Shown here piece after piece: positions 11,735 to 26,100 of a stretch of DNA of 64,000 nucleotides (the first letter of the stretch is position 1; each line of letters starts with the position of its first letter). Origin of the DNA: Onchocerca lupi. Lineage: Eukaryota > Nematoda > Chromadorea > Rhabditida > Onchocercidae. The notes beneath the pieces are model-generated. The model made no database searches, was not told where the DNA came from, and was given only the letters and a program-made list of their open reading frames with translations. A program made the translations under genes and the position numbers. The DNA lies in contig JAOVVO010000218.1 of the NCBI GenBank assembly GCA_028564675.1, positions 48,312 through 112,311 on the forward strand, in the 5' to 3' direction.

Positions 11735-13492
11735 TGTATCACATTGGTGAATAATAGTGTATTTAAAACAATTTTTTGATTTAGTGAATAATACTGTTGT
11801 AGCAATAAATAGAAATACTGAATCAAAGCAGTTGCTCTGATATTGTGCGCTTTGAGTTAGATTGCACTTTAATAACATTAAAAAAATCTTAGTAAATCAG
11901 ATAACTTTCTATGATAATGTCTATTTGATTTTTCATTAAGTGGCTTATCAAGTCTTCATTATAATACTTCCGTTATTACTAAGGTACCAATACAAGCAAA
12001 ATATCTCAAGCTTTATTTTTTGGGATAGTTTATAAAAGAATGAGACATTGTCTGCTTTATTCAAATTTGTATAGGAGAGGATAGCTTCGCAATTTAAATC
12101 CTTTTATGTAAGTTAAAGGATAAGATTCATTTATTGATATTTTTAGCAGCTTGAAAATGCATATCCACGATATGGTTATCTCTAATGAAATAAAGGTGTT
12201 AAAAACACCAATACAATTTCTCCACGACGGAAGAAAAATAATTCGGTCTTATTTGAAAGACTTATGTGATATACAAATGTTTCGCTTTGCCTTTCTTTGC
12301 AGTTGTTTGGTCTGTATTTCTTTTTTTAATTTTCTTTGCTAGGCTTTGTGAAACTTTAGTATTATTTTGATCATATCTCATTGTGATTCAGTTCTGTAAA
12401 CTTAATCAGAAATATGTTTTGATTTGTTTAAGGAATCATTACGGGAAGTATCAGCTTATCACTTTAAAGACATCATTTAGATTGAACTGTTTTGGTTTTC
12501 TGCGATCCATTTGCTGATTAGATTTTTGAGAATTTGTAGGTTAAATGGAGAAGTTATAATCAACAAATATCTGTTAGCGGAATGGGAAACTTGGATTTTT
12601 GATTTAGTAATGAATTTTCTCTCTTTTATATGATCAAATTCTGTGATACTTTGCTTCTCTTAGATTAGGCATTTATAGTGATTCCAAATAAAGTCATAAG
12701 GAATTTTATTTACGTTTTCTTATCAATTCGCTTGATTAAATTATTTCTCTCCAGTAGTCACTTGTTACTGCATGAAACTTTGTCAATTTATCTTTTCGGT
12801 TTTATTTGAAACTTTCCGTTGTATTTTGATTTTACTCTTGCTGGCCTCTCTTATAATCTCGACTCTTTCAGTCTCATGCACATTTCCCGAGCTATATTTT
12901 TATCAATGCTCGAAAATTGACTTATTTTACTATTATGTATTAATGCGATTGTTTTTTTACTGAGCTAGGAAAAGTCTAGACTAAGATAAGGGTATGACGG
13001 GACAAGGTACTTGCGAATGCTGCTTATTTTCACCATAATTATGTTGATGTTTGTTCTTCATAGTTATTTTCGGCATAATTTTGTAATATTTTATTCTACT
13101 CTATGTTCAGTTTGATCGGGAAAAGAAATCGGTACTGCTGCAAATAAACTTATGCTTTTCTCGTTCATTTTATTGACTAAAATACATCAAGTCTAGGCGA
13201 TATCCGCTGTATTATTTTGAAGTAAATCTGCATCAGCTGTTATACCGTACAGTTGTTAAAAAGAAATGAAGTTGTCAATAACTTGTTGATGTTATCCATA
13301 GTCTAAGAGAGATCATGAGATTGCTTTCTAGAATATGGGCAGCTCAATCATCAAGAAAGATAACTTGCAATGTATTTAATTTAGGAAAACTATTAAATAC
13401 TCCGTATCAGAACTAAAGAAGCAATGTAGTCCCTTAAATTGTTTCATTATATTTGAATTTATTTCCAGCTGCGAATATTGATCATCAAAAGA
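11735..13492. other. Kinesin 3' flank and intergenic spacer
   Basis: AT-rich. An AATAAA at 11804-11809, 70 bases after the kinesin stop, is a plausible polyadenylation signal. Small open frames (12151-12342, 12772-12963) lack splice or family support. An acceptor ATTTCCAG ending at 13468 precedes the next gene and may take a spliced leader. Confidence 0.5.
11804..11809 (+). terminator. Kinesin polyadenylation signal
   Basis: Canonical AATAAA 70 bases downstream of the kinesin stop codon, in an AT-rich 3' UTR. Confidence 0.6.
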
Positions 13493-13918
13493 ATGTTCCA
13501 TGAAGAACGCTCAAAAATAAATGATGTGAAAAAGGGAAAACACTCAGATAATGATTCTGTGAAAATGAATCGAAGCAGTATTGATAATATGGAGGAAACC
13601 CCGAAGAAACTAGGAATGAATAAGAATGGCGGTACTGAAGTGAAGGAAGAATCAGTCGAAAGAAATGAGGAGGATGAAGAAAAAGAGCTTGCTCGAGAGG
13701 ATGTTTGCAGGTTAGCTTGTTGTTTTTATTATTAACAGTTTTCACTAACAGAAGATGGTTCATCATATGACACAGTTAGCATGAATTAGGAAAAAGTTTG
13801 AGCTGCATCCGTGAAAATAACGATTGAGAAACGATTCGAAGAAATAGTGGTGAATGTGGAGATATAAGATGTCATATATATATATATATAACAATTATTT
13901 ACTGCTTTTGAACAGTTG

Positions 13919-13953
<35 letters not shown>

Positions 13954-15067
13954 TTATATATGTAATGAAAATCAATATATATATATATAAATATTATCAT
14001 TTTTTTAGTTTCTTCATTACAGAGATTTCCTAAATAATATGTGCAATCGTGGCTCAAGATGTAAATTTTATCATCCTCCAAGTATTGTTCGACAACGGGC
14101 ATCGCAGCAAACACCAGAAGGCATTGAATATCGGTTTTGCATTGACTATCAGGTAAACCTCTATTGTGCATGGAAACAACCGTGGAGCCAAGTTCTTTAT
14201 TGGTGAATAAGTCATAAGGCGAAATATTTAGTGAAATTTTCAATTATGAACTATTAGAAGCCAACACATTTTTCTTTTATTGCGAAAAAATATCTGTTAT
14301 GTCATAATGTAATTAGGTGCAGGTACTAGGAAAATATCACATTTTTCTCGTTCTCGAACCGAAATTCAATTCATAGAGTAGGCAGAGGAAGTACCTAAAA
14401 AAGCTAATGCAGCGATGTAAAATTTCAGAATCGTGGTTGCCATCGCGATAATTGCCGCTACATCCATGCTCATCGGGAGGATGTTGACCGTTACAAAATG
14501 ACAGGGGAGGTGACGCTTAACTTAGCGCGTGAAATTGCTGCAGTTTATAATTGCGATACTATCAATGGGATACCATTTTGCAAAGAATATCAAACAGGCT
14601 CGTGTTCACGCGGTGGACAGCGGTGTCGCTATTGGCATATTAACGTTGAGGAAGAGCGCGAGCGACGCCGCCGGGTACCACGCGGCATGCCAGCTTCTAT
14701 ATTGCCATCCTTAGCGCGAGGATCAGGCCTAGGGTTACCCTACTCTGCTTGCTCTAATCGTCGTTCCCATCCATATACTGCTGCTGATATCTATGGTGCA
14801 TATAGTAAGCGTTTGCGTTATGATTTGGATGACGATTATGTGCGTGATTTGGAACGTAGAAATGCAGAGCTAAATAAAGAAGTTGAGGGGCTTAAACGTG
14901 AGCTCGCACGTGAACGTGAACGTTATGGCGATCTCTACGCATTATTTCGCCAGCGTGCTACCATTACAGCAACGCAGCAAGATCGCGCTAACACGATTCC
15001 TGCTGCAGCAGCTTATTATCAGGCTGCATCATCAACAGGCTGGACCGATACACAGTGGACTCACTGA
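13493..15067 (+). CDS. ZC3H10: Triple CCCH zinc-finger protein, ZC3H10-like
   Basis: Putative RNA-binding protein. Exons 13493-13710, 14023-14152 and 14429-15067 join in frame to 328 residues. An acidic/basic N-terminus is followed by three CCCH fingers: CRDFLNNMC-x5-C-x3-H (split by intron 1), CIDYQNRGC-x4-C-x3-H (split by intron 2) and CKEYQTGSC-x6-C-x3-H. A coiled coil follows (RDLERRNAELNKEVEGLKRE), then a Gln/Ala/Ser-rich tail. Three fingers plus a C-terminal coiled coil is the vertebrate ZC3H10 layout. The chosen ATG is the first one after the acceptor at 13468; the 24 bases between would be the leader, consistent with trans-splicing. Intron 1 carries long TA repeats. Ortholog naming is inferred from architecture; the CCCH assignment is direct. 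Confidence 0.88.
13874..13989. repeat. TA microsatellites
   Basis: Three (TA)n tracts (13874-13890, 13921-13949 and about 13969-13989) inside the first intron of the ZC3H10-like gene. Confidence 0.9.
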
Positions 15068-17166
15068 TTTCCATTCCGTTCTTCGCCATTTATTGATGAT
15101 TTTTTTACAGTCTTCTAAATTCAGTCAATTCTCGTGCGATTCTTTTTTGTAGATGCACTTGAAATTCGGTGAGTCCATTTATCCCTTCTCTTGTATTAGA
15201 GATTGGGATCAAAAAGAAATACAGTATTTCCAGGTGTTCTTTGCATGAAGAAGTATATTTATAACTAGTCGTGCTATTTTCCGAGTTCTGGGAAATATTT
15301 TGGGTGGGCAGAAGAAAGTTGTCATATATTTCTTATTTTATTTTGAACCAAATTTTTATTTTGAAATACCAAATTCTCAGTTTTTTGGGAAAAGAAATTG
15401 AGTGGACATAGAGTCTTAATTAGAGAAAACATTGCACTATAACTTATCTCGAACTATCTAGTTTTACATCCCTTAAAAATAAATAAGAGGATTTTAGTCC
15501 TTTTATTTATGAAAAGAGAATTTGAATATCATCCCCTTATCTCTTTGCTTTCTGCACCCTATATATCCTATATAAATATATATATATCTGCAAAATAGTG
15601 AATTTTACTGGTTTTGCAGAGTTCATAGTGATGATGTATATAAAGATCGCTTATCGATAGGGGTGCATGCTGCGTTATCGCATTTTGTTATACTTTATCT
15701 TAAGATACATTAGAAAAGTAATATGCGGCAAGCATCTTCTTTTCTTTCAGTTATACATGACATATTTTTTGGTCCTCTTTCCTATTTGTAATGTTTTTAC
15801 TTTGAGTTATACTTTCCAGTTTGCTGCGCGCATTGTTTCCACTGGAATGCGAGCTTTCCACATGTTTTTGCGTCTTGCGCGAAAATTGCTTGCAAATTTA
15901 ATAAACTTTTTAAACATAAAATAGTAAAGCATTATGCTTTGTGCCTTAATGCTGCGAGTCATGCGCTTCGATTATACTTATCACTTTTTTGGAATTAATG
16001 GAAAATAAGCGTATGATTTATTAGTGTACGACGAACCTTTGTTTAGAATCTTGATATGGATGAATTTGATTTTGTGAATAATTTATTAACCTTATCAAGA
16101 AAATTTCACGTGCTAAAATTAAAATAATAAGGAATCCACATGTGTAAATCATAAGAATCCAGAAACCACAAAAGTGTTGAAATCAGTGCTCTAATATTCA
16201 AATTTCGATTAATTTGAATCAAGTTGCTCATAATCAACAGTAGTATTAGAAGAGACTATAGTTGATTGTTTTTTTCGTCAAATTTCAGGCAGCAGTGATA
16301 AATAATAGGACGCATAACTACTTAATGCACTTTTTATTTTTATCTAATCGCAGCAAATATTCAAAATATATTTTGCATTGAGTGATTGTGCTTATATTTA
16401 TCAAAGGAACAATTGATGGACTGGAACATTGCCCTTAGTTCGGTAAATTCTTCATTTGAAATTAAATATGAATAAAATAAAAACTTGAGGAAAAATTGAA
16501 TTTATGATTTTTTTTAGCAATTAATTTAGTAGTTTCATGGCTTATGTTTTATAATTGAGGAAAAAATTCATTATCGATTTCTGCTTTACTGGAATATTAT
16601 AAAACAAAATGATCAATAAACAAACATAGGGTGTTTCAGTTTTAGGTGCTTCAGTTTCTTACCTTCCACTTTATTTCTTCCCAGTTTCCCGTTTTTTTTT
16701 TTTTTTTTTTTTTTTGCAAAATCATGCAGATCAGCTAACAAATTGGGATTGAAAGTGATTTCATTTTAATTCTACTTAAACGTGCTAAATTTTTTTCTAA
16801 TTTCGTGATTGCAATCGATATTGAGCGCGAAAAGCAATCAATATGTGTAGATTTAATTGAAAAAAATACTCAGAGTCAGCTTTATACAGAACAGTTCATA
16901 TGGTTTACATATTTCTCCCTGCCTCTTGAAATAAATTCGTATTGAAATCCATAAAAGTGCGCCGCATGAACCTTCGTCCAAGAAAACAGTTGGAGTTTTA
17001 ATGTTAACTATGCAAATTAGATTTCTCAGTCCTTCTTTCAGATCGAATAATTTTGATGCTGCTTTATTTTGATGTTTGCTTTGTCGATTTTTTTCGTGTA
17101 ACACGTTGATTCGCTGATTTGTATTATCGGTTAAGAAGACTGACTGCAAGTTTGTTTGTATTACAG
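15068..17166. other. Intergenic, no gene recognised
   Basis: About 2.1 kb of AT-rich DNA with a T run near 16692. The minus-strand open frame at 16853-17149 has no splice sites or recognisable motif and lies where the CWF19L2 promoter is expected. An ORF at 15667-15924 is also unsupported. Confidence 0.5.
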
Positions 17167-20100
17167 ATGTCGCGCTTTTTGAAACCAGCCGATTACAATG
17201 ATGATGAAGATAAACCTTGTGTAATTAAAGCAAAACCAATTACTCCGAAGTTCGTTCGAAAGTTAGGCAGTTATGGTGCGGGAAAAGATTTTGTTACTGG
17301 AAGTGTGAAGTCACAGCAAGAACTGAGAGGTTTGTTAAAATTCAGACTTATTAATTTGAAATTAAATATTAGTTGTTTGATTTTTGGTTTTTAAAAATTT
17401 GTTTATTTTTCTAATATTGTTGAAATTTTATGGGACTGGAATTTTTTTACTGATGTTTAATTCATCGTAGATTTGAAATAGAATTCTATGAGATTCAGTT
17501 TTTTTTTTCTTTTTTTTCTGATATTCGAAGTTTTATGATAAATATTCGTCTCTTTTCTATAATTTCATCAATACTTTAGAAAATAATATAATAGAAAACG
17601 ATCCAAATGCAAGCGAAATGATAGATGAAAAAGCTAGATTAGAACAACGCAATAAACTTGGTGCAAAAATATTAAAGGCGAAACTGCAAGGAAAGATGGT
17701 ATGTGTTATTAAAACTATACTATATTTATACTGATAGTTTCAATCGAAATGGTATCTGGATAATGTCCAGAGGATTAAATAAAAGAATTATTATTTAAGA
17801 AACACTATGAAAATTTTTGCAGGATTTGGTGGAAAAATTGGAAAAAGAGTTGTATACTTTAAGAGAAGATGGACAAGGCCCATCTTCAGTTTGCAAAATA
17901 CTATTTAAAATTGATGGAGGTGATGTGCAGATACCTGCTATTATGAAGCAAGAAGGAAAGGTCGCATACCATATTTCCTTTTTTTTGTGAATAAAAGAGA
18001 GTAAAATAGATAAAAATTGCTCTATGAATTAATTAATTTGTACGTTTTAGGTAATATAAGTAAAAATCAATTTTCATAAAAAAGAATATATTGATAACAG
18101 AGATTTTTAATTTTTCATGCTTAAAATAGCTCTAAGCTTATAGGTAAACGTTTTCGCTGCTGCATCTGTCGGGAACATTGCTGAATCTTTCGGAAACTTT
18201 CCGAAAGATTCAGCAATGACAATGGTAGTGTGATTGAGTTAGGGATCAAATAGTCCTGGTATCCTTCGTAATGTAACTAGTTTTTTTATAAGTATGCAAT
18301 GGATGGTTTGTTCGTTGTGTTATTTTTTATTTTTTTATTGGTAATTTTAACTTAAAACTATTGGCTTCTAAAGACAGCTACAGTAACATACAATTGTGCA
18401 TTCAGGATTTAAAAACATGCGGAAAAATTGATGCAATTTATCATGCTGACAAAAGTATTCGCGATATGATCGCTGGCGAAAAAGAGACAAAATCTTCTGG
18501 TCATATTTTCAGCACTGTTAAGGTCAATTTTAATTAAAGGAAGGCTGTTCATTTTCAAAAATGCTTGGATACCAATGATGTTGTTTACTAAATAGCTAAT
18601 AAAAATACAGATAGCGAAAGAAAGAAATTGTATATAGGTAATTATGCTTATGTTCATTGTTTACAAGATACAGGCTGCAGCGAAACATCGAACAGACGAA
18701 GATTGGGTCGTTGATGATATGATGATGGCCGTGAAACGATCACGGAAAAATGAGGAAAAAGAGAGGAGGAGAAGTCGAAATAATCTAATAAAAGGTAAAC
18801 TTGTTTTTGCTTTATTATTATTAAGAGTTCTTGATATCCCTAATGTTAATGGCAAAGATCCAGTAATTGTTATCATCATTACTTTGTACCATTGAATTGC
18901 AGCATTTGGTTCATTTTATCATTTACTAAAAGAACGATGTTCGGTATGATTATTAACATTATTGAAAAAATAGTTTATTTTATAAATATTTTGCAACAAA
19001 TTTCATAGTACTCAACAATATCTAGTATTTATGAGATGAGATTATGAAATATTTAGTGAAAATTTTGAATAGGTAATCATCGGTATGTTGTACATGAGGA
19101 TAAAAGCAAATAAGCTATAATTATAACAAAATCAAGTATATAAAATTCATAGCTGAAAGCACTCAAATACACCGCAGTCATCATCAAAGACGGGAGAAAT
19201 TATACGAGACGAAAATCTGAGGGGAAGGATAAAAGACGGGGCGGTGAGTGAAAATCTAAAAGAGAAAGATGTAGAAAGCTGTCTCTGTTTGATAATATGA
19301 ACCAATTTCGTGTATTTTAAGTGCAGATTTGATATTTAAAGCTTAGATCTTTCTCATGCACCAAAGAGATAGTCAATACTCAGCAAGTTCGAAGCACTTT
19401 AGAGAGATATATAGAATCTGATAGAAATAAAAGAATTGATTTACATATTTTAAAAATAAAAATTATTCTTGCTTTGTGCTTTATAGTTTTCTAGTTTTAT
19501 ATCGAAGTACAAAATGATACATCTTTTGGATAGATTTTAAAATATTTGCTGCTTTTCCTTGACTTGGTATTTTTAAATTACAAATATCCAAAAAGATGGA
19601 ATCATAAGTCAGGAAGAGCAATAGCTCCCAAGTAATTATTTACATAAGATTCATAGATGTTGTGAACATTTCAACATACATAAAAATATGTCGTTTGAAG
19701 AAAGCTTTTAAAATCTTCGATTTTGCATCTTTAATGTCACCGTAATCCGTGATTCTAATGTTTTGCTTCACTGTCGATGCAATAGATTGAACTGGTCCAC
19801 TTGTTCTGACAATTTCTTCAGAACTGTTATCGCATCATCTTCTGACCTTTCCAGTGGTTTTTCAGCTATGATTTTTGAGAGATATATTTTCAGTTTATTT
19901 TGTGTTTGTCATTTTGCTGAATTGAATTTTAGTTAAAATATTCCATCATATCATTGAGGAAAGGAAGATATAATTTGTAGTCTAATTAGCGATATCTATT
20001 TCTGTAACCTGGCAATCAACTTATGTCTATTGAGAACTATATTTTTTGTGGAACTGCAGGTTCATATTCTAAGTTAATTAATGGTGCTTTGTGTAATAGA

Positions 20101-23100
20101 TAGGAGTCAAAGATTTTTTATAGCAAGTTATTGAGGTTACGAAGATTCCGGTACTCTTCATAAGCCATTAGCAAACATTTGAACATTTTTTTTCTCAAGT
20201 GCATTGGAAGATTATAATCAGACAAAGGATATAGGGACATCTATCTCTCTTATTTTCTTCCTTTCATTGCAATATTTTCCTGCATGAAATATTATTTCCT
20301 GATTTGAATATCTTATTGCGAAGCCTGAGCATTACTAGCTGACAGATTCGAGCAAATGGGATTAATTATTTATTGCTCATAATCACTAGTTTATCAGAAT
20401 GAGTTGCACCAATACCTCATCTGTCTTTTTTTTAAGTTTGGGGCGTGTTGATCATTCACTAATAACAGATTAATACTCTGTCCAAGGCAGGCGAACCTGG
20501 ATAAAATGCCAGATTCTTCATATTGTAATCACACGTACATTATGTTATGTCTCTCACATTACATGTGAAAACATTTTAATTTTTGGTCCTAACTGAAACA
20601 GTTGGGACTAGAGGTTAAAATTTTGATGGTTTTTGCTCATAGCGATCCTCTTCAACATCATGCCAGGTTCTTCATTCCTAACAATAAAGCAAACTTTAAT
20701 TTCAAAAAGTAACTTGCCAGAATCTTCATCAATTATATCATTCTCTGTTCGACATTGAATATTTTCAAAATAAATAGCTTGTTTGAACGGTCTCATAAGT
20801 CTGGGATTGTCCAGCTGAGATTCACTTAACAATTCACAAAAACCATTCTCCTAAAAAATTGCTATCGGCTACAATTGTTATTGAGAGAAATATGAAAAAG
20901 AAATATCGTTTGACCATGTAAGATTGCAGAAAGATCGAGAAGACAAGATGAGTGAGGCTTTATTGACAAGATCTATCTTCAATAATGATGCCATGTGCCA
21001 TTTACAGTTTAAAATTGGGGCATTTGCTAATAATAAGCTGTGCTTAATTCAATTTAATTTATCAGATTGCGTTGTAGTGAATTTGTTGCAGGTAAGGAGG
21101 ATGGAAAAGGACAATAAGAATATATAGATAAAAAGTTGTCTTTGGATTATCTAAATTCATCATTTTTAAAAATCTGTGAATTACAATATAATACATTACG
21201 AATTTAATCTCAATTTTTAGTCAGCAGTCATTCGAAGTTTACAAATAGAAATGAAATGTTATCTGCGATCGCATTTCTTTTTCTTGTTTTGATTTTTTAG
21301 TTTTTAAACTAATGAAGGTAAAGTTTTTTCATTTATTGTCGTAAAATTAGAGATATATATTATTTAAGTCATCATAAATGGTTTTGATGAGTTTTTTTTA
21401 GTCTTTTGAATAGGAAGAGGTATTTTAAATTAAATTGGAATACGGTTATGGAACGTCATTACTCTTTCGTAATGTAGCAGTTGTATAAATGCAAACGGTT
21501 ACGGTAATGGAAGACATCAATTTATGGAAATAATTTAGGTAAATTTTTTTGAATTTTTATTGCTTTATTTTTTGTAAACTGGAATAATTCACTGCTGGAG
21601 CTTGCCTGAAACGTCATAGGTGCGAAGAAATTGACGGCAACGCACTTTGAATGTTTGACGCAGTTTTCCAAGCATTCGGCATGCCTCAAGGCATCCATAG
21701 ATGCGACCATCGGTCCGAAATATGCATATTCTGGGATTGCTTCACTTCCGAGTCCCTCTGGACATTCTGCAAGCCGGAACAACTAGATCAAGTAAATTTC
21801 GAACAAATTTGGATATGTAAGACAAAAGCATGCTTAATATAGCAGTAAAAATGTTATATCAAAAGTTATATTCCTGTGAAACTATAGTTTTATAAATAAC
21901 AAAAATGTGAAATATCGTGTACGGATGAATACTAAAAAAGTAAGCAAATATTTCGATATTTTGTTCATTACAAGGATTTTCAGTATCGCATTTTAGTGGA
22001 AGAAAATTCATGTGAAATTTTGTTGCAAATAAATAAATTATCTGAGTTCTTACTTAAAGCCTGCGAATCTATATTATCTAAAGAATTAAGCGACTAACCG
22101 GAAACATCGTAAATAACATCATAAAATGGTGGTGATCGAGCAGGATTCATGTTTGCTCTTGAATCGCCAAACCATTCGGTGGTAGCCCATGTAAATACCG
22201 GAATATTGGTAATCAGGAATAGAATAAAATTCTGATGGAATCGTTGTTGACGTCTACCAATAGCTGTGGAATGCCACCACAACATATCTTTTTTGGTGCA
22301 CTATTTTATGGTAGTTGAATGTCAAGATATTGTTTTCAGAGCTGATCGGACGGACCGCTATGCCGTAAATTCCACTCCTTGACTACTAACGTTATTTTCG
22401 CTATTTCTACTGATGACAATGATGAAGATAACAATGTTGATGATGATGATGGTGGCAGTAGTCGTTTTCTTTTCTTTTCTTTTCTTTCAAATCACTTTTT
22501 TATACCTTTCATCATGAACTATTTCCATTTTTCTTCATTCTTTTCTTCTCCATCCTTTTCTCCTCCTCTTTTCAATCATCAATGAGTTTACGTAACTTAT
22601 GTCTGTATAATGTATGGCATTCATCTGCTCTCAGTTTTTCGAAAAGACTTTGGAAAGAAGTTTTATGCATCAAAGAGCTTGCTTCACCTAATAAAACTAC
22701 TTGTTTTTCTAATCTTTGATTGTATAATTTTGAAATAATTGAAACGGTAATTTATCGAAAGATAATAGTGGTAGGAGAGAATATACCATGAGACAGAAAG
22801 ACGCTAACTAATATTTTAATTGAATCCTTCCTTCAATAGATCTTGACAGTTCCGCAAAATTTTCCATTTAAAGTAAAGATGAGGCGTGTGACAGAGGTTG
22901 GATGCTTGGTAGGAGGCTAATCCCACTTGCATTTATCATCATCTCTTCATACTATAAATTATTATTCATACGTACAATATTAAATACACTTTCGTTTGAA
23001 AAAATTGCAATTTTAGTCGTATTACTGTATTTTATGCAGGTGGGGAAGGGAAGGGATAAACATTTTCATTTTTCCGGTTTTTTTAATGATGTTGATAGAT

Positions 23101-26100
23101 GTAGACATGACATGTGACTACAGGAAAGATTGAAAGAGCGAATTCTAATGAATAATAATAGCGATCGTTTGGAGGGATTAGTTCTTGTGCTATTGAAATT
23201 TCAGATCAGATATAATTTTGATGGAAACTTCTCTGTACTTACAGTAATACACACTTCCTCATATATGGGTGTTCTTGACCTCATTGATCATCATCAGCTT
23301 CAGAAATAAATTTAATCGATATGGGCGTTAATTTATCTGCGAATTTTTAACGAAATGTATGGAAATTTAGTGAAAAAAAAATAGTTTTTTTAGATTTTCC
23401 ATTAAAATTTTCAGTAATTTTCACTAAATTTACCAAATTTCCAATCACAATTGACAACAGTGCCATAAATCGTTTGAAAACATCTGCAATAGTTTTCATA
23501 GAAAGAAATAATATGATGCAACAAGGCAACAACAGATAATATCATTTTAAATTCCTTGTTTGTTTTTCTTCCATTTTTCCTTCAAATATTCCAGCATCCC
23601 AAAGTAAAAATTTGATTTTTAACTATTTCAGTTGATAAACTTTGATAATGTTGAGACTATCTTGATCACATTAGCAACAGAGACAAAATGATTCATGCCA
23701 CGCTGAAATGATCCAAACTTGTCCTGTATTTCGGATAGGTTAGGAAAAGGTAGATAGCCCGATTGGTGACAGTAGAAGTCATTTTCATGTTCATCCCTTC
23801 CTCTTGTGTAGTGCATAATTTGTAATATTTTGTGCTGTAATCGTTCCTTTTTGTGAAGTTATCGACAATAGAATGATTCATATATTTTGAGGATGCCTGA
23901 TTAGTCATCACTTTTTTCAGGGACTAAATAATTCAGAACGTTGGGATAATATTACAGAGTTCATCTAAAAAAGATTTGACATCCAAGTTGCAATTTTCCG
24001 TTTAACACTCATTTCTTGTATTTTAAAAAGAAAAGTTTATAGAAATGTGTTTTTTACATTTTTTATTAATTCACTCATACTTCACATTGGAACCGGTAAG
24101 TGTCCTTCACATTTTTCGCATTCTTTTCTTTTGCTGGACTGAAATATTGTACGCTATTTTTATTCGAAGAATTTGTACTATGAGCAACTTTTTGCAATAT
24201 TTGAGATAATAAAACCTCAGAATGTTATGACAATTTTCAGTCTAGCTCTGAAATAAATAAACTTTAAGAATTTTCTTCCCGGAATATCTTTACTTCAATA
24301 GTTTCATTTGACCAATTTTGTTGTATCGATCCTTAAATCTTAAATTAGGGACAAATTTAAGGACAAACTTTTTTTATTATTAGATCACTTTCCCACAACA
24401 GAAGTAATCACAGAAGTCATTTATCATTAAGTGTGAAGGTTTTGGGTGGGGAAGTCCATTGAAGTGGTTATGTGATGACTGTGACTTGCATCATTTTAAG
24501 AAGAGTTAAACAGTCTTACTTTGTAAATTAATCATATTTGATAAAATATTCTTATTTCTGAATACAACAATTGAAACTCGGGAATCGAAATGTTATTTAT
24601 ATAATTTGAAAATATAAATTAGCTGAAGTCTACTATCGCAAATAAATTCACTCTGATTTCAAATTAAAATTATGATTTTTAGAACTCCAGATTTTTTTAT
24701 GAATTTGCTGACTAATCATCGAGTTTCATTCATGATAAAAATTTTATTGAATTTCTTTTTTCGCTTGAGTAGCAAAAGATGTCGTTGCTGTCATCTCCAA
24801 CTATTTTATTTTCATACTAATCAAATCGATTTTAGAAAACAGAAATTTTGAACAGACGCTTGATTCTTGTCGTTTTTGTATCGAAGCAGCATACTTTCGG
24901 AAGCATTGTATTGTGGCTTGTGGAAATAGCGTATGTTTTTTTTTTGCTTGATATTTTATTTCATAACAGTAAAAATAAAAAAAAAAGTCACAACTACTAT
25001 ACTTAAAAGTTTTTTTAAAATATTTTTTTTAGTCAAAAATATTTCATCAGTTTGGCGAGGTAAATAATTGTTAATCAGTAATTTGAATATTGTGAAACTG
25101 AAATTCACAACATCTTTCTTTCAAAATTATGAAGCCTTCCAAGTAATTTTCCTAAAATTATCCTGAATCTCGAGTATATGAGCAAATTTCGATTTGCTAG
25201 AAAAAAATTTGAATATTAAAAATTTTTGTTAATATTGATATATTTTAGGTTTATCTGTCATCTGTTCCATGGCGCCCTTTAGTAAAAGAACACTGTTTGA
25301 TCGTTCCCACTGCTCATTATTCTTCAACCGTGACGCTTGATGAAGATGTTTACGAAGAAATAAGCAAATTTAAAAGAGTTTGTTCCTTTTTGTATTCTTC
25401 TAATTTATTTTCATTTGCAGTGTACATTCTTTGCATTTGGATGAAATAGGACCACCAGAAAGGTTAGGAAGTTGATCACTGTGACAATGATACTATAACA
25501 ACTGTTTAACATGAATGCGATCGTCATTTATGAAATAATGCGAAGGTCACCAGCTGGTGTAATTAAAATAAAGTGTAATCAGAGGTTGCACATGTAATAT
25601 CAAAGATCATTTTATCAACATTAATTAAAAATTTCTTCTCAATTTTAAGATCTGAAAGGAACTTTGAAGTTTGAATGCGGAAATCTTTTTACTTTTGTTT
25701 CCCAAATATACAGTGAATATTTTTCAATTTTTATAAAAATAGAAGTGTGTTTGTGTTTTGTATATGAGTCTTGCAAATGGGAAGTTTCTTTAGAAAATTT
25801 CTTAAAAATAAGAAAAGTACCACTATTCATGAAAATTATTTTTTCCTCATAAAAAATTATTTATCTAGGTACATGTTTTATTATCGTGAATTTAAATTAT
25901 AAGGCATTCAAATGTCATCTTGATTCATCGCGAACAATCATCCTTGAGGATGAACATGATTCTTACTTTCAGCATCGAAAATCTCTTCCAATAAAACAAG
26001 AATATTGATATCAAAGGATAGGAAAAATATTAGTTTAAATAGTATAATAAAACAGATGGCGACAATTATGTGGTAACTATAATATAATCAGCTTGAAATA

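Noticed and set aside
13899..14243. 114-codon minus-strand ORF
   Set aside because: It covers TA repeats and the antisense of a CCCH-finger exon; its tail is a Tyr/Ile repeat artefact.
16853..17149. 98-codon minus-strand ORF before CWF19L2
   Set aside because: No splice partner, domain or start context; lies in the expected promoter of CWF19L2.
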